A stretch of 64,000 nucleotides of DNA from Aaosphaeria pasadenensis (Eukaryota; Ascomycota; Dothideomycetes; Pleosporales): contig JAKLMB010000006.1 of the NCBI GenBank assembly GCA_022813625.1, positions 496,001 to 560,000 on the forward strand, written 5' to 3'. The notes beneath the pieces are model-generated. The model worked only from the letters and a program-made list of their open reading frames with translations, did not search any database and was not told the DNA's origin. Every line of letters begins with the position of its first letter. Within the stretch, counting starts at the first letter, position 1. Positions 44,587 to 56,182 of the stretch are shown in pieces. Position numbers and translations under genes: made by a program.

Positions 44587-45817
44587 GACGAATCTCGCAT
44601 GGTCCTAACAAAGGCATCAGAACGCTCATGTAGACGCATTGTCCAGATATTGCTTGCTGTGCTTATAGTCCCGTTTTCGTTTCAAGATTCAACTTGCAAC
44701 ACTTTGGCATCTCATAGTATGGGTCATCCATTCATCCAGCGATTGGCGTTCTGGCGCATCTATTCTACGCTACTCTTACACTTTACTATGTCTCCGGAAT
44801 ATAGTTGGAGGTTATCATCGTTTCAAAGCTTGCATTCACCGGCTTCGGCTTCCACACAGGATATTTCTTTTGTGAAGGAGATTTTAATTTTCACAACGAG
44901 AGGTTACTGAACTTGGTTGAGGAACTGCTTACTCGTTCACATCTCGCGCAGGGATCCTTGGCTTCGCTTCTTAAAGAACCTTCATTTTCTTGATTCTCCT
45001 AGTACTTCATATTCAAAGGAGCCTTTTTAGCCCCTCTTTCCCCCTTTCCGTGTACAAATTCAACCATTAAGGATGACATTCATCCTCTGGTCGCCATTGG
45101 TTCTTATTCCCCTAATCAGACCAAATCAAAGTATCTATCGGGCTAGCTGGAGAGATAACTGTTTAACTAAGACGAGGTCAACTGCCTCTTGCAATGGCTA
45201 TCTGAAATTTCATTTGTCATCCTTCAGCCTTTGTTGCTATTATCGTCAGGCAAAATCTTCAACCATCCGTTCCAAACTTTCTACATAAGAGTGCTGCAAA
45301 TGTGTACAATCTACGTCGACATCCGCTCTACTAATATCTAAGGTACTGAAGTGCCACAACCCTTGCGCTAACGATGATGTGCTCCAATTACGGACGAACA
45401 ACGTACAAAATAGTACACAGCCACTACAGTGGTGAGAGGAATTGTACTATCAGTAAAGCAATGTCATTCCATCGTTAACAATTGCTCTTGGCTTTTCCCT
45501 TCAATTGAAACTTGATATAAACCTCCCAATCATTTCAAGATTCGTTTGGAAGGGTATCGTACCCCAGATCATTAGTCAGCGTACGTGACGCGGAACTGCA
45601 GGTGCTCACGTGCGCCAAGGCAATCGCTCCGAGCCTCCGAGTGGCCGGAACGCGGCGACATTCAGAGGAGAGTCTCATTGCCTCTTACAACATCATTCTA
45701 GTGACTGGCCATTGCCATTCTCTATTTCGTCAACTGATGTGCCTTTTCCTCACCTTTACCTTCTTCAACTGGTTACTTTAATACTTCCAGCGGCTTTCGC
45801 CGCCGTAATATATCATC
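44587..45817. other. Intergenic, 1.23 kb
   Basis: 3' flank of the kinase gene and 5' flank of YME1, moderately AT-rich. A CACGTG lies at 45607-45612, about 210 bp before the YME1 start. Frames of up to about 104 codons show no family features. Confidence 0.5.
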
Positions 45818-48420
45818 ATGGCTTTCCAAACACCCGTCGCCGTACAAGTCAGTTTTCGCCACGACGTCAACCATGGGATTATTTTACTAATTCAGCAACA
45901 GAACCTCGTTTCCACTACCTCTGAACTCTGGCCAACAATGTCTACCATTCTAAAGTCGCCATGGCAGGGTCTCAGTCGACGGACATGCTCATCAAGCAAC
46001 GCTGACCAGCGCCGAGCTGTGGCTTCCACCGTGGCTTCTCGCGATGCGCAAGTACAGGTACTGTGCCTATGACGCCAAACGTTACAAATTTATTGACTGG
46101 TATCAGAATCATACGTCTTCATCGCTTCCGGACTTCCTCGAATCAGTGCCAGTATCGGCACTTCGCCCAGGCCCCGCCGCTCGTCTGTCGCATCCAGCGC
46201 CTACTGTCAATGGAATACTGTCAACAGGTTAGTCGGGAGTCTCGTCCAGCGTTTGATATTGTCTAACAATCAGTTGTAGTACCCCGTGTTGGCCTCCCGT
46301 TTTGCAACCCGCTTGCGCGTGGTTCACCATTCCATCGTTCACCGTCTAGGCCGTACTCCACTGTGACCCGAACCGTTTTCTCCAACCTCCGACCGATCGT
46401 ACGAGTAGGAAATGTTGGATTGGCACTGGAACAACATCGATCGTTCTTCGGTGGACCTTCTCACAATACACTCGCTCGGTTGGAACAAGCTGCAAACAAT
46501 AATCCTAGCAGCGCATCCGCTCAATACGCCTTTTACTCCGCGCTTCTGAGGGCTAACATGCCCCAAATTGTTGTGGATAGACACCGCACTGGTCAATTCG
46601 CTAGCAACGCAGTTGTCGAAACTGCCGTTCAGAAAGCCATGGGCAAGCTTGGACAATCGGATGCTGCCGGCGGACAGAATGTTCAGAACGGCAACGGGAA
46701 CATGACACCACAACAAATGCAAGCTATCGGCCAAGCTGTTGGCGCGCATGTTGGCGGTGGCCAACTCGGAAAGACTCGCGGTGGTTCTGGTGTAAAGAGC
46801 GATCCTCTTTATGTCGTTATTGAAGAATCCATGTGGAGTACCATCTTTAAATGGGCCAGATGGCTTCTCAGTTTCGGTTTGTCTGCATATGTCGCCCTCA
46901 TTGTAATCACCTTGTTTGTCGAAACCAGCGGCGTTCTGAAAAAGGTCGGTGGCGGTACCACTGCGGAGGTTCGCCCTGAACAGCAGAGCACTCGCTTCAG
47001 CGATGTCCATGGATGCGACGAGGCTAAAGAGGAACTCCAAGATGTTGTCGATTTCTTGAAGAACCCCGACAGGTACAACAAGCTTGGTGGCAGACTTCCT
47101 AAAGGTGTGCTTCTGATCGGTCCTCCTGGAACTGGAAAGACTCTGCTCGCCCGTGCTGTTGCAGGGGAGGCCGGCGTCCCATTCTTCTACATGTCTGGAT
47201 CCGAATTCGACGAGGTATATGTTGGTGTAGGTGCTAAGCGCGTTCGTGAGCTCTTTACTGCAGCTCGATCCAAAGCACCAGCCATTGTGTTCATCGACGA
47301 ACTTGATGCCATCGGTGGCAAGCGCAAGTCGCGCGATGCCAACTATCACCGCCAGACTCTCAATCAGCTTCTCAACGATCTCGACGGTTTCGATCAGAGC
47401 ACCGGTGTGATTTTCATCGCGGCAACGAATCATCCCGAGATATTGGACAAGGCTCTACTCCGCCCCGGTCGTTTCGATCGCCATATCAACGTTGAACTGC
47501 CAGACGTAAGGGGTCGTATGGCCATTCTCAAGCACCACACCCAGAAGATCCGCTTGGGTCCCGAGGTCGATATTACTAAGATTGCCCGCGGTACCCCTGG
47601 ATTCTCTGGTGCCGAATTGGAGAACCTTGCTAACACTGCTGCCATCCGTGCCTCGAAACAACAAAGCAAATTCGTCACAGTGGAAGACTTGGAGTGGGCC
47701 AAAGACAAGATCATGATGGGAGCTGAGAGGAAGAGCCGTGCGGTCCCTCTTAAGGACAAGCTTCAGACTGCGTACCACGAGGGAGGCCATACCCTCATTG
47801 GTATCTATACTAAGGGCTATAAGGAGGTTCACAAAGCCACCATTCTTCCGCGAGGACATGCTGCCGGTATTACCTTCTTCTTGCCTCACGAGGAGCATCA
47901 TAGGTCGAAAGCCCAGTATCTGGTCGACCTCCAGGTTGGAATGGGCGGCCGAATGGCTGAGGAGATCGTTTACGGCGCCGACAATGTCAGTGACGGTGCC
48001 TCTGGCGACATCCAGCAATCGACTAGCCTGGCTTACGCGATGATAACTTCTTATGGATTCTCCGACCTCCTTGGCAACGTCGATTTCCGCTCGAATTACG
48101 AGCAAGTCTCTCCCGAGACCAAGCGACTGATCGATAACGAGGTTCGCCGTCTCATTGATGAAGCCAAGACCTCCGCGAGACAAATCTTGATCTCGAAGAG
48201 GAAAGAGCTGGACCTCCTCGCCCAAGCTCTAGTCCAGTACGAAACCCTCGACAAAGACGAGATCCTGAAAGTCATCAAGGGGGAGAAGCTACCAGATCGT
48301 CTGATGGCCATGCCAGATGCACCCATCAAGATCCCAGAGATCCCCCCACCGCACGTCATCGCGCCACCAGCACCGGGTTCCAACAACGATCCACCAGGCC
48401 CAACAGGCGTACTGGCGTAA
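45818..48420 (+). CDS. YME1: Mitochondrial i-AAA protease Yme1
   Basis: Model: exons 45818-45847, 45896-46057, 46107-46227 and 46280-48420; 817 aa; introns 48, 49 and 52 nt. The phases of all joins agree and give a Ser/Arg-rich mitochondrial presequence. The mature part has a single transmembrane helix (about residues 290-312), the AAA module with Walker A GPPGTGKT, Walker B IVFIDELDAIGG and second-region-of-homology ATNHPEILDKALLRPGRFDR, and the zinc-protease site YHEGGH with a later Asp-containing block. The family faces the intermembrane space and degrades inner-membrane and imported proteins. The small 5' exons are less certain: another frame is open from 46044 through the proposed intron 46058-46106, so the presequence may differ. 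Confidence 0.93.
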
Positions 48421-49651
48421 GACGAACCGAGGCGCCACCCCCTTCGCTCAGATGTAGATAGATTGCATCACTTCTCATTCAACGAGACGAACATTTTCAT
48501 TTGACACACGCATGCCAGGCGGCGAAATCGGCGTTTTTCATACATGATCTTGCGCTTTTTAACTCATTCGGGGCATCAATTGTTCCCAATACCCCCTCCA
48601 CTACTCCAAATCAGCTGTCCAAACGATGTCAACCGAGGCTTTGACAATCCAACCACTCTAAAAGCTGTCATCAAATACACCACAAAAACCTAAATATCAA
48701 ACTTGTAACAATACTGAAAGAAAGAAAAATTCCATTGCTTCAAACCACTCGGAGAACGGACATTTGCCTGGCAGGATGGCGGAAACGGCATTTTGTTTCA
48801 AACACACCCACATAGCCACGGAGAGGAGTGGAGTGCAGGATATAACCTCTTGAGGATATTAGCGGTTCATATCACCTCTTTGGAAATCATTGGGGGAAAT
48901 CAGGGGGCGCGATAAGGAAGGCAGGCTATGTTCAATTGAAACGAAAAAAGATCCATATCGAATTCAAAAATGGAAAATGGAAAATGAAAAACAACTCCAA
49001 ATGCCCAAAAGTCGTGAACTCAATTCGTGAATGTATCCAGACCTCACGTCACATTATCAACGAAGACACACAGTGATTCTTTGCCATGCATGTGTAATTG
49101 ATGTCTTCTCTTGAATCGCCCCCTAACTCGAGCCCAGAAGTATGTAGGTAGTCATAGATGACATATATTGTTATAGTACCTATTATCGTACATGCATTAT
49201 GTTTTTTTTCTTTGTTTTTCATTTACAGAAAATGATTCCTTAGACCGCCTGCCTATGCCTATGCCCCATATGAGTGCTCGTACGAAGAGAGATCTAGTCT
49301 ACCAGAAAAGATCCATGGTAATGTTTTCCAACACCAAAAGGAACAAGCCAAAAGTGAACCGCCCGCCTGATCCAATCCGATCCGTCGTGTATGTTATGTT
49401 ATGGTATGTCTTATGTGAGAACAAGGGAAAGAAAAGAAGAATAGGAGTTATGTGTTGGTTGGTATATGGTAGTGGTGATGGTGGGGAATAATATAAGCAA
49501 GCACAAGATCTTCAATCAAAGTTCAGACCCAAGAAAAAAAGGATACACAAGAGTAATGGTAGGTATAGAATGTGGAGATTTGAATATAATAAGTCTTCAT
49601 GAATCTTAGAAAGAATTTGAGGATCGATGTTCGTTGAGGCTGATTTGACAC
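48421..49651. other. Intergenic between convergent genes, 1.23 kb
   Basis: 3' flanks of YME1 and the Dgk1-like gene. It includes short A-rich runs (for example GGAAAATGGAAAATGAAAAAC near 48972). No gene seen; the 99-codon plus frame at 49192-49491 has no family features. Confidence 0.5.
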
Positions 49652-50866
49652 CTAACCGAAAACTTTCAGGAAACCCCATAGTCCCACGCCGCACAGGGCG
49701 GGGATGGTCAGATTGTCGTCCCAGCCGAAGAGATCGACGGCCTCGCTGGCGCTGGCGACGATGCCGGCCCAGACGGACATCGCGGCCAGGGCCACATGGC
49801 CGCTGATAGACGATTGCTCGACGGAGAGTCCGAGGAGCTCGCGGGCCTGGGGAGGAAGCGCGAGAACGCCCTGGAAGGCGAAGGCGTTCGCGCCCTCGTT
49901 GTAGTGGGAGAGCAGAGGACCGAGCCAGCCCCAGAACACGACGCCGGTGATGATACCGGTGACGCAGGCTGCGATTGTTCCTGCTAGGGACTTTCCTGGG
50001 CGGACTCGCCAGGTTCGGTGACCCCATAGGCGGCCGAATGTCGAGGCGGCCGTGTCGCACCAACTGAGAAGGAGGACGCTCATGACGCCGACATCCTTGG
50101 GGCAGAAGCGGAGCACGATCCATGCTCCCAGGAGGTAGGAAATGACGCCGTTCCATCCGTCCACTTCAGACTCACGCATCAACGCTCCCAGACAGCGGAT
50201 GTAGAATCGATTGACTTGCCAGTAGCGATGCCGGATGACGTCGGTCGCGGCGATGGGGATGAGGAGGGTGAGGAGGACAGGGTGGATCTGGTCGGCTTGT
50301 CTGCCGGTGCAGTAGAGGAATATTGTAAGAAAACCGATGGAAACGTGAAGGATTTTGCGGGGTATCTCATGACGATGAATCTGTGCGTTTCGTTTAGTAA
50401 ATGGTTCTCATGAGAAGCGTATTTCTTTGCTTTTGGCAATACGTACAAATGACCTCCATTTCTGGTGAATGGGTATCAGTCCCAGAGGACTCGGACTCCG
50501 GCTCATCTCTCTCCAGTAGTTCTTGTTTGCAGCTGCAGGCGAAAGGTGCCCGTTGGAAGTCCCATTTGGAAGCACAAGCTCTCCTTTCTTTCCCGCGCCC
50601 ACCCGCTTCGCTGTGAGTCCACTCATCCGCCTTCTGCTACCGTCGAGAATCGGACTCCTGCTCCTGGCGCGGGCCCTCTTCTCAGGATCGGAGCCAGAGG
50701 AATCTTCGTCGATCGCCGGTGGAGAGTTCACGCGTCTTGTCTTGCGCGCGGCGGAGCGTGTAGTGGGTCCGAAGTATCCATCTTGACCGCTGGCCTCGGA
50801 GGGTGTGGGCGAGGGTGATATTACGCGCGGCGGTTTGGGGATCTGGTACTGTTTTGAGGAGGCCAT
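49652..50866 (-). CDS. DGK1: CTP-dependent diacylglycerol kinase Dgk1-like, ER membrane
   Basis: Model: exons 50866-50447 and 50380-49652; 382 aa; intron 66 nt. The N-terminal 125 residues are Ser/Arg-rich and cytosolic, ending SRSPSPLGLIPIHQKW. The splice leads to HEIPRKILHVSIGFLTIFLY, then IHPVLLTLLIPIAATDVIRH, LGALMRESEVDGWNGVISYL and MSVLLLSWCDTAASTFGRLW, followed by RPGKSLAGTIAA. These are the CTP-transferase-like signature and helices of Dgk1. Dgk1 uses CTP to phosphorylate diacylglycerol to phosphatidate at the ER/nuclear envelope, opposing the Pah1 phosphatase. At least five membrane helices are visible. The frame is open upstream to 51235, but the ATG at 50866 (MASSKQYQIPKPP) fits the family. 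It is divergent from SPB4. Confidence 0.94.
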
Positions 50867-52115
50867 TGCTTCCTGCCAGCAGAGTGGAAAGGAGGGAAGA
50901 GGAGGCGACCGGATGAGGCCGGTTAACGAATGACCGGAACGGGCGCAAAAGTGGGCGACGTCTTGGAGGAACGAGCGATGCAGCGAGGGAGGTATTAAGG
51001 AGTGATGATTTGGGCGTGAGGCTGTGGGAGCGAAGTATTCGGTGGTAGGCTGATGATGTATGGTTGTGGTTGTGGTGGCAGAAACATCGGTGTCAGATGT
51101 CAGGCGGATTACTGGGGTCGCGGAGGTCGCGAATTCGTCCGTTCGCGCATCGTCTAAGAGGCAGAGAGGAGGAGGAAGAGGAGGGGAGGCCACCGTAATT
51201 GTAGTGGTCGGCGCAGGGCAGCAGCCGGAAGTCAAGGAAGGATTGATTCAAGGAAGTAAGTAATTTAAGAGAAAGGGGCGGGGTCTGGGAAATGCTTGTG
51301 CTTGTCCTTATTCTTGTGATTCTATAGCAATAATGCGGATTTGATTGCTGGGGGGTGAGAGACTCGGAGGACGAGGGAACGGAATCTGGTTCGGCCGATG
51401 TGATGGATTGGTTTTTTTTCTCTTGTTCGTTTGTCCCTCCGAAATCCAAAGATTTCCTCCCGTCTTTTCTCTCTCACAAGCAAGTCCACTTGAAATGGCC
51501 TCGGATCATTACTAGAGAAGTCCATCCGTCTTGGCAGGCTGATTACATCACAGTCCGAGGCAATTGCTTAGTCTATTCAGTTAAGAATTTGTTTAGGTAT
51601 TTCTCTATTATGTCCTTTCGAAGATATCTTCAGGGACATTGAATCAATTCCTCGAGGCGTCTTCTATGTTCTGGATATTGGTATGCATCTGTAGATTACT
51701 CTACTCGTGATATCAATTTGTGCCATATACGGAGTACTCTTACTCGTATAATATTTCGTAGATATGTCGCAATGAAGGGAGAAATTGATGACGAGCGATG
51801 ATGATAATGCCACGTGCTATTTTGTTTATTCCAAGTAACGAACGTGGACGAATGCATCTCCATGGGTCGGCATCTCGGCGTTACCTTTTCCGGTCATGTT
51901 TGACCCTTGACTTCACTAGCCACAGTCAAGCCACCCTCCCTTATCGATATCGATAACATTTTTTTGGCCAGAAGTTTTGCGCCTCGGACTGTCTCAACCC
52001 TTCCACGATTCCACCTGCAAACCCGCAAAGAGATAGCTTTGGTCAACGATCAGGGTCCAGGGTGAAAAGGGATTTACAAAACATTCATTCATAGAGAAGA
52101 GTCGGCCTATACGCA
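50867..52115. other. Divergent intergenic region, 1.25 kb
   Basis: Between DGK1 (minus) and SPB4 (plus). The first 400 bp keep an open frame on the minus strand that is probably leader. A CACGTG lies near 51813-51818 and TACGGAGTA-like sequence near 51728. No gene seen. Confidence 0.5.
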
Positions 52116-54029
52116 ATGGCGCCCCAAGCACGAATCCGACAATGGGATGCCCTGACGCCCCCATTATCAGAATGGGTCCTGGACGCCATCTCCACCATGG
52201 GCTTCACCAAAACGACGCCCGTCCAGGAGGCAGTAATCCCACTCTTCATGGGCAACAAGGACGTCGTGGCCGAAGCTGTCACTGGATCCGGCAAGACGCT
52301 AGCCTTCCTCATCCCCGTGATCGAGCGTCTCCTGCGACTCGACGCGCCCATCAAAAGACATCACGTATTCGGAGTCATCATAAGTCCTACCCGGGAGCTG
52401 GCCACGCAAATCCATTCCGTACTTACGGCGCTACTGAAATTTCATGGACCTTCAGCGGCTTCATTAAAGGCCCAAGAAGATGAGGATGCCGAAATGGAAG
52501 ATGCGGACTCCAGTCCAGCTCCTGTCTTTCCTCCCAACACGTTACGAGTTATCCCACAGCTCCTCCTCGGCGGCAGCGTTACCCCCGCGCAGGATCTAAG
52601 CAAATTCCTTAAGCAATCACCAAACATCCTCATTGGCACACCCGGGCGACTGCTCGAGCTGCTCTCTTCACCACACGTCCACTGTCCCCAATCATCCTTC
52701 GATGTCCTCGTCCTCGATGAGGCTGATCGATTACTCGACCTTGGTTTCAAGGAGGACCTCCAACGCATCATCGGCCGACTGCCCAAACAACGGCGCACAG
52801 GTCTCTTCAGCGCAAGCGTATCGGAAGCCGTCGACCAGCTGGTGCGAGTAGGCCTGCGCAACCCCGTCCGCGTCGCTGTAAAAGTCAAGACGAGGGCGAT
52901 TGCCAGCGGCAAACCAGGCGAAGAAGGCAAGATCGAAGACAAGCGAACGCCAGCCAGCCTCCAGATGTCGTACCTCGTGACGCCGCCCTCCCAAAAGCTC
53001 CCAGCCATCCAGAAGCTCCTCGCCGCGCTCAACCCACAACCCCAAAAGATCATCTTCTACCTCTCGACCTGCTACTCCGTCGACTACTTCCAACACATCC
53101 TCCCCACGCTCTTCACGACCCACGCCATCGTGCCCCTCCACGGCAAACACCCGGACAAAGTCCGCCGCCGCAACTTCACCAAATTCGTCGACAGCGTTGC
53201 CCCCTCCATCCTCCTAACCACCGACGTCGCCGCCCGAGGCCTCGACATCCCCACCGTCGACCTCGTCCTCCAACTCGACCCCCCAAGCGACCCCAAAACC
53301 TTCATCCACCGCTGCGGACGCGCCGGTCGCGCCGGCCGCAAGGGCCTCGCCGTCACGTTCCTAACCCCCGGCCGCGAGGAAGACTACGTCGAGTTTCTGC
53401 GCGTGCGCCAGACGCCCATATCGCCTTTAACAACGCCTGCCATCAGCGTCGGACCCGCGGACGCAGAGCGCACGGCGAAGCAGATCCGCGCTGTTGTGCT
53501 GCCTGACCGCGCGGTGTTCGACAAGGCGCAAAGGGGGTTCGTGTCGTGGGTCCGCGCGTACAGCAAGCATACGGCCAGCTCCATCTTCCGCGTGACGGAC
53601 CTGCAGTGGGATGAGCTGGGCCATGCGTGGGGGCTCCTGAAGCTGCCCAGCATGCCCGAGTTGAAGAAGTGGGAGGGTGATAGGAAGTTAGGGCTTGATA
53701 TCGATTTCGAGAACTATGCGTATAAGGATAAGGTGAGGGAGAAGCAGAGGCTGGCGGAGGCGAGTGGGGAGGTGCCGAAGGTGGAAGGGAAGAGGCATAG
53801 GGATGAGGAGAAGGTCAGGGAGGAGTCTGCGTGGACGCAGAAGAAGGAGCAGAAGGCTACAAAGGAGCTTAGGAGGGAGAAGAAGAAGGCGAAGAGGGAG
53901 CACGTGAGGCATGAGAATATGAATGAGGAGGAGTTGAAGGAGGAGGAGAAGTTGCAAGGGATGATTGCGAAGATTAGGAAGAAGGTCGCTGAGAAGGGGG
54001 AGGATGAGTTCGAGGGGTTTAGTGACTAG
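52116..54029 (+). CDS. SPB4: DEAD-box ATP-dependent rRNA helicase Spb4
   Basis: Single exon, 637 aa. Helicase motifs in order: Q-motif region FTKTTPVQEAVIP, motif I AVTGSGKT, Ia SPTRELA, Ib GTPGRL, II DEAD (in VLDEADRLLDLGF), III SAS (in GLFSASVSEAV), IV IIFYLSTCYSVDYF, V TTDVAARGLDIP and VI HRCGRAGR. The C-terminus has the Spb4-type segment FENYAYKDKVREKQR and a long Lys/Glu tail. An acidic insertion (EDEDAEMEDADSS) follows motif Ia. Spb4 acts in the nucleolus in late pre-60S maturation. The first ATG of the frame is used; there is no sign of an intron. Confidence 0.96.
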   Translation: MAPQARIRQWDALTPPLSEWVLDAISTMGFTKTTPVQEAVIPLFMGNKDVVAEAVTGSGKTLAFLIPVIERLLRLDAPIKRHHVFGVIISPTRELATQIHSVLTALLKFHGPSAASLKAQEDEDAEMEDADSSPAPVFPPNTLRVIPQLLLGGSVTPAQDLSKFLKQSPNILIGTPGRLLELLSSPHVHCPQSSFDVLVLDEADRLLDLGFKEDLQRIIGRLPKQRRTGLFSASVSEAVDQLVRVGLRNPVRVAVKVKTRAIASGKPGEEGKIEDKRTPASLQMSYLVTPPSQKLPAIQKLLAALNPQPQKIIFYLSTCYSVDYFQHILPTLFTTHAIVPLHGKHPDKVRRRNFTKFVDSVAPSILLTTDVAARGLDIPTVDLVLQLDPPSDPKTFIHRCGRAGRAGRKGLAVTFLTPGREEDYVEFLRVRQTPISPLTTPAISVGPADAERTAKQIRAVVLPDRAVFDKAQRGFVSWVRAYSKHTASSIFRVTDLQWDELGHAWGLLKLPSMPELKKWEGDRKLGLDIDFENYAYKDKVREKQRLAEASGEVPKVEGKRHRDEEKVREESAWTQKKEQKATKELRREKKKAKREHVRHENMNEEELKEEEKLQGMIAKIRKKVAEKGEDEFEGFSD

Positions 54030-54327
54030 GATGGGGATATGGGGACGTTCTTTTCCTCTTCACACGTTGGATCTGGAGAGAAATGTTGTTTTGTAAAATA
54101 TATACCCGGAACAGATCAAGACTGCATCAATTGGTACGAGAGATTCTTTTTGAGATGTATATGCGATTTCACTTCTTCATTGAACGTATGGCACACTATG
54201 CTGCAAGCTGCGCTATCTGGCACTATTATATGTATCAATCTACTATTGGGCCCCGCCCCTATCGTTACGCAAGCTTTTCTTGGGGATCAGGGTATTTCTG
54301 TTGTCTCATAAACATTCGTGCATTAAT

Positions 54328-55196
54328 CTACTGGAAGCGCTTCTCGGCGGCCTTCCAGTTGACGACCTCCCAGATGGCCTTGAAGTACTCGGCCTTGCGG
54401 TTCTGGTATTGGAGGCTTGGTGATGTTAGTACACTGGAACTGGACATTGAGATGGTGATACCACTTACTAGTAAGCATGCTCCCAAGCATCGATACCCAA
54501 GATGGGGCGGAACTGACCGACGACGGGGTCTTGGTTCTGAGGGTAATAATTGTCAATTGGTGTGCACTTAAGAAATTCAATGGCAATGGGGATTGCTCAC
54601 GGCATAAGTCTTGATCTGAATGTTTCCAGTCTGGGTGTCCTGGACCAACCAAGCCCAACCGGAGCCCTGGATACCAGCCAAAGCGGTATTGAACTTCTCC
54701 TTGAAAGCATCCAAGCTGCCGTAGCTGTCGTTGATAGCCTTGGACAGCTGGCCGGATGGGGGCTCACCACCACCCTGGGAGGTAGGGGCCAAGTTCTCCC
54801 AGAACAGGGTGTGGTTGATGTGACCTCCGCCGTGGAAGTTGATGAGGGGCTGGAGGGCAATCTGAGCCTGGATGTCCTCTTTGTGCTGGGCCTCGGCGAG
54901 CTGCTCGGAGAAGTTGTTCAGGGAGGTCACATAGGTCTGGTGGTGCTTGGAGTGGTGGAGCTCCATGATCTGGCCGGAGACGGCGGGCTCGAGTGCGCCA
55001 TAGTCATCTGTACACGCATCAATGAGACGGAGCAGCTACACAAAATGCAATTGAGTCACGTACATGGTAGGTCAGGAAGGGTAGCCTTTCCACGGACGAA
55101 GGTAGTACCGGCAATGCCAGCGCGGGCAGCGGACTTGGGAGCAGCGGTGCGGAGAGCAGAGCGCAGAGCGGTGGAGCGGAGGAGAGTGGAGTTCAT
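54328..55196 (-). CDS. SOD2: Mitochondrial Mn-superoxide dismutase
   Basis: Model: exons 55196-55064, 55007-54601, 54536-54469 and 54415-54328; 231 aa; introns 56, 64 and 53 nt. A presequence rich in Arg, Ala and Ser (MNSTLLRSTALRSALRTAAP) precedes KATLPDLPYDYGALEPAVSG. Metal ligands are seen in MELHHSKHHQTYV, HINHTLFWENL, and IDAWEHAYYLQYQNRKAEY, assembled across introns 2 and 3. Ligand spacing and GGGHINH fit the Mn type. It converts superoxide to hydrogen peroxide and oxygen in the matrix. The gene is head-to-head with the siderophore-type acyltransferase, with 986 bp between. Confidence 0.97.
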
Positions 55197-55436
55197 GGTT
55201 GCTGGATGAATGGTTCAAGGTACTCAATTAAGAGATGGAATGGGCGGAGTACTGTGTACTTTATTGTTCTCTGTAGTGAGATGGTGGAGGTCTAGAGTGG
55301 ATGTTTAGCTAATACAAGACCAAAATATGAGCGACACGAGGGCGAAAGCGAATTCTTTCGTCATTGGGGAGCGGCCGAAGCTCCGAGCTCCTCCTTCCAT
55401 CCATATAGAACTATTCCTATTTCGTCTTATCAATCT

Positions 55437-55446
55437 ATCACGTGAT
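55437..55446. promoter_or_regulatory. ATCACGTGAT palindrome (E-box core)
   Basis: A perfect 10-bp inverted repeat 241 bp upstream of the SOD2 ATG, containing CACGTG. A role as a bHLH site is inference. Confidence 0.4.
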
Positions 55447-55675
55447 TCACAGCTACCCCACCATCTTATGTAATGCCACCTCCTCCCCCTCTCTCCTCTC
55501 CGCTCCGCTCCGCTTCTTCTCCCTCTTCTCCTCCTCCTCACGCCATCTTAAATCATGTATTTAACTACATCATCATCGTGTACTCTTTTGTACCCGTGAT
55601 CTTCTAATTTGCTTTTCACATTTGCTTCCAAAGTATATCTCTCTCCTAGTGTCCAATCCGGTCTCGTCCCGCTAC

Positions 55676-55680
55676 CCAAT
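55676..55680 (+). promoter_or_regulatory. CCAAT box (CCAATCAG)
   Basis: CCAATCAG is close to the preferred site of the fungal CCAAT-binding complex, which with HapX senses iron. A second CCAAT is at 55653. Function here is inferred from the adjacent acyltransferase and SOD2 genes only. Confidence 0.35.
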
Positions 55681-56182
55681 CAGATTCCACCACTAATATA
55701 GAGCTTCGACGTCACCCATCGTAACATCTAATATCCTTCGGACAATTGGTTGAAATACTACTCCACTCGCATATGGTCTTGAACACTGGCAGTTGCCCAA
55801 CCTAGCTATTCAAAAACTATAAATTTTACATGCGGACATGCTTCAAAACTTTTCATCATCCTGTTCGCAATATTCTTATTTCTCTATCCTCCCCGCAATT
55901 TAGAATTCGGCCTTCTCCGCTCTCCTGCAGAACCCTGCAATAGCTTTCCTGTCCATCACCTGTCTGTCGTCTGGGCAGTCACCCGTCATCTTGTCAGTCA
56001 CCTTGTCAGTCACCTGTCAGCACAGCAAGCTCTGACTACCCCGTGCTAGAAATAAGATCGGTCCCTGGACTAGTACACCTGGTAACCACGCTATGAATTG
56101 TTGCTCATAATCGTCTCATCCTGCTAGCATTCACCTTATCACCAAACAATTCTTGATCCACCAGGACACTACCAACGCTTCA

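Larger units (their letters stand above)
55197..56182. other. Shared promoter region of SOD2 and acyltransferase gene, 986 bp
   Basis: Divergent promoter space. Visible motifs: ATCACGTGAT palindrome (55437-55446), two CCAAT pentamers (55653-55657, 55676-55680), one ATTGG near 55745, TTATC (inverse GATAA) near 55427 and 56135, and a CTCCTCC/CCGCTCCGCT-rich stretch near 55490-55530. GTCAGTCACC occurs as a short direct repeat near 55993-56016. Confidence 0.5.

Noticed and set aside
46339..47433. 364-codon minus-strand frame
   Set aside because: Antisense shadow of YME1, whose AAA and protease motifs are unambiguous.
52790..52815. SAS instead of SAT in motif III of Spb4
   Set aside because: A conservative change that I recall in other Spb4 proteins; not evidence of inactivity.
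54550..55209. 219-codon plus-strand frame
   Set aside because: Antisense shadow of the SOD2 exons.
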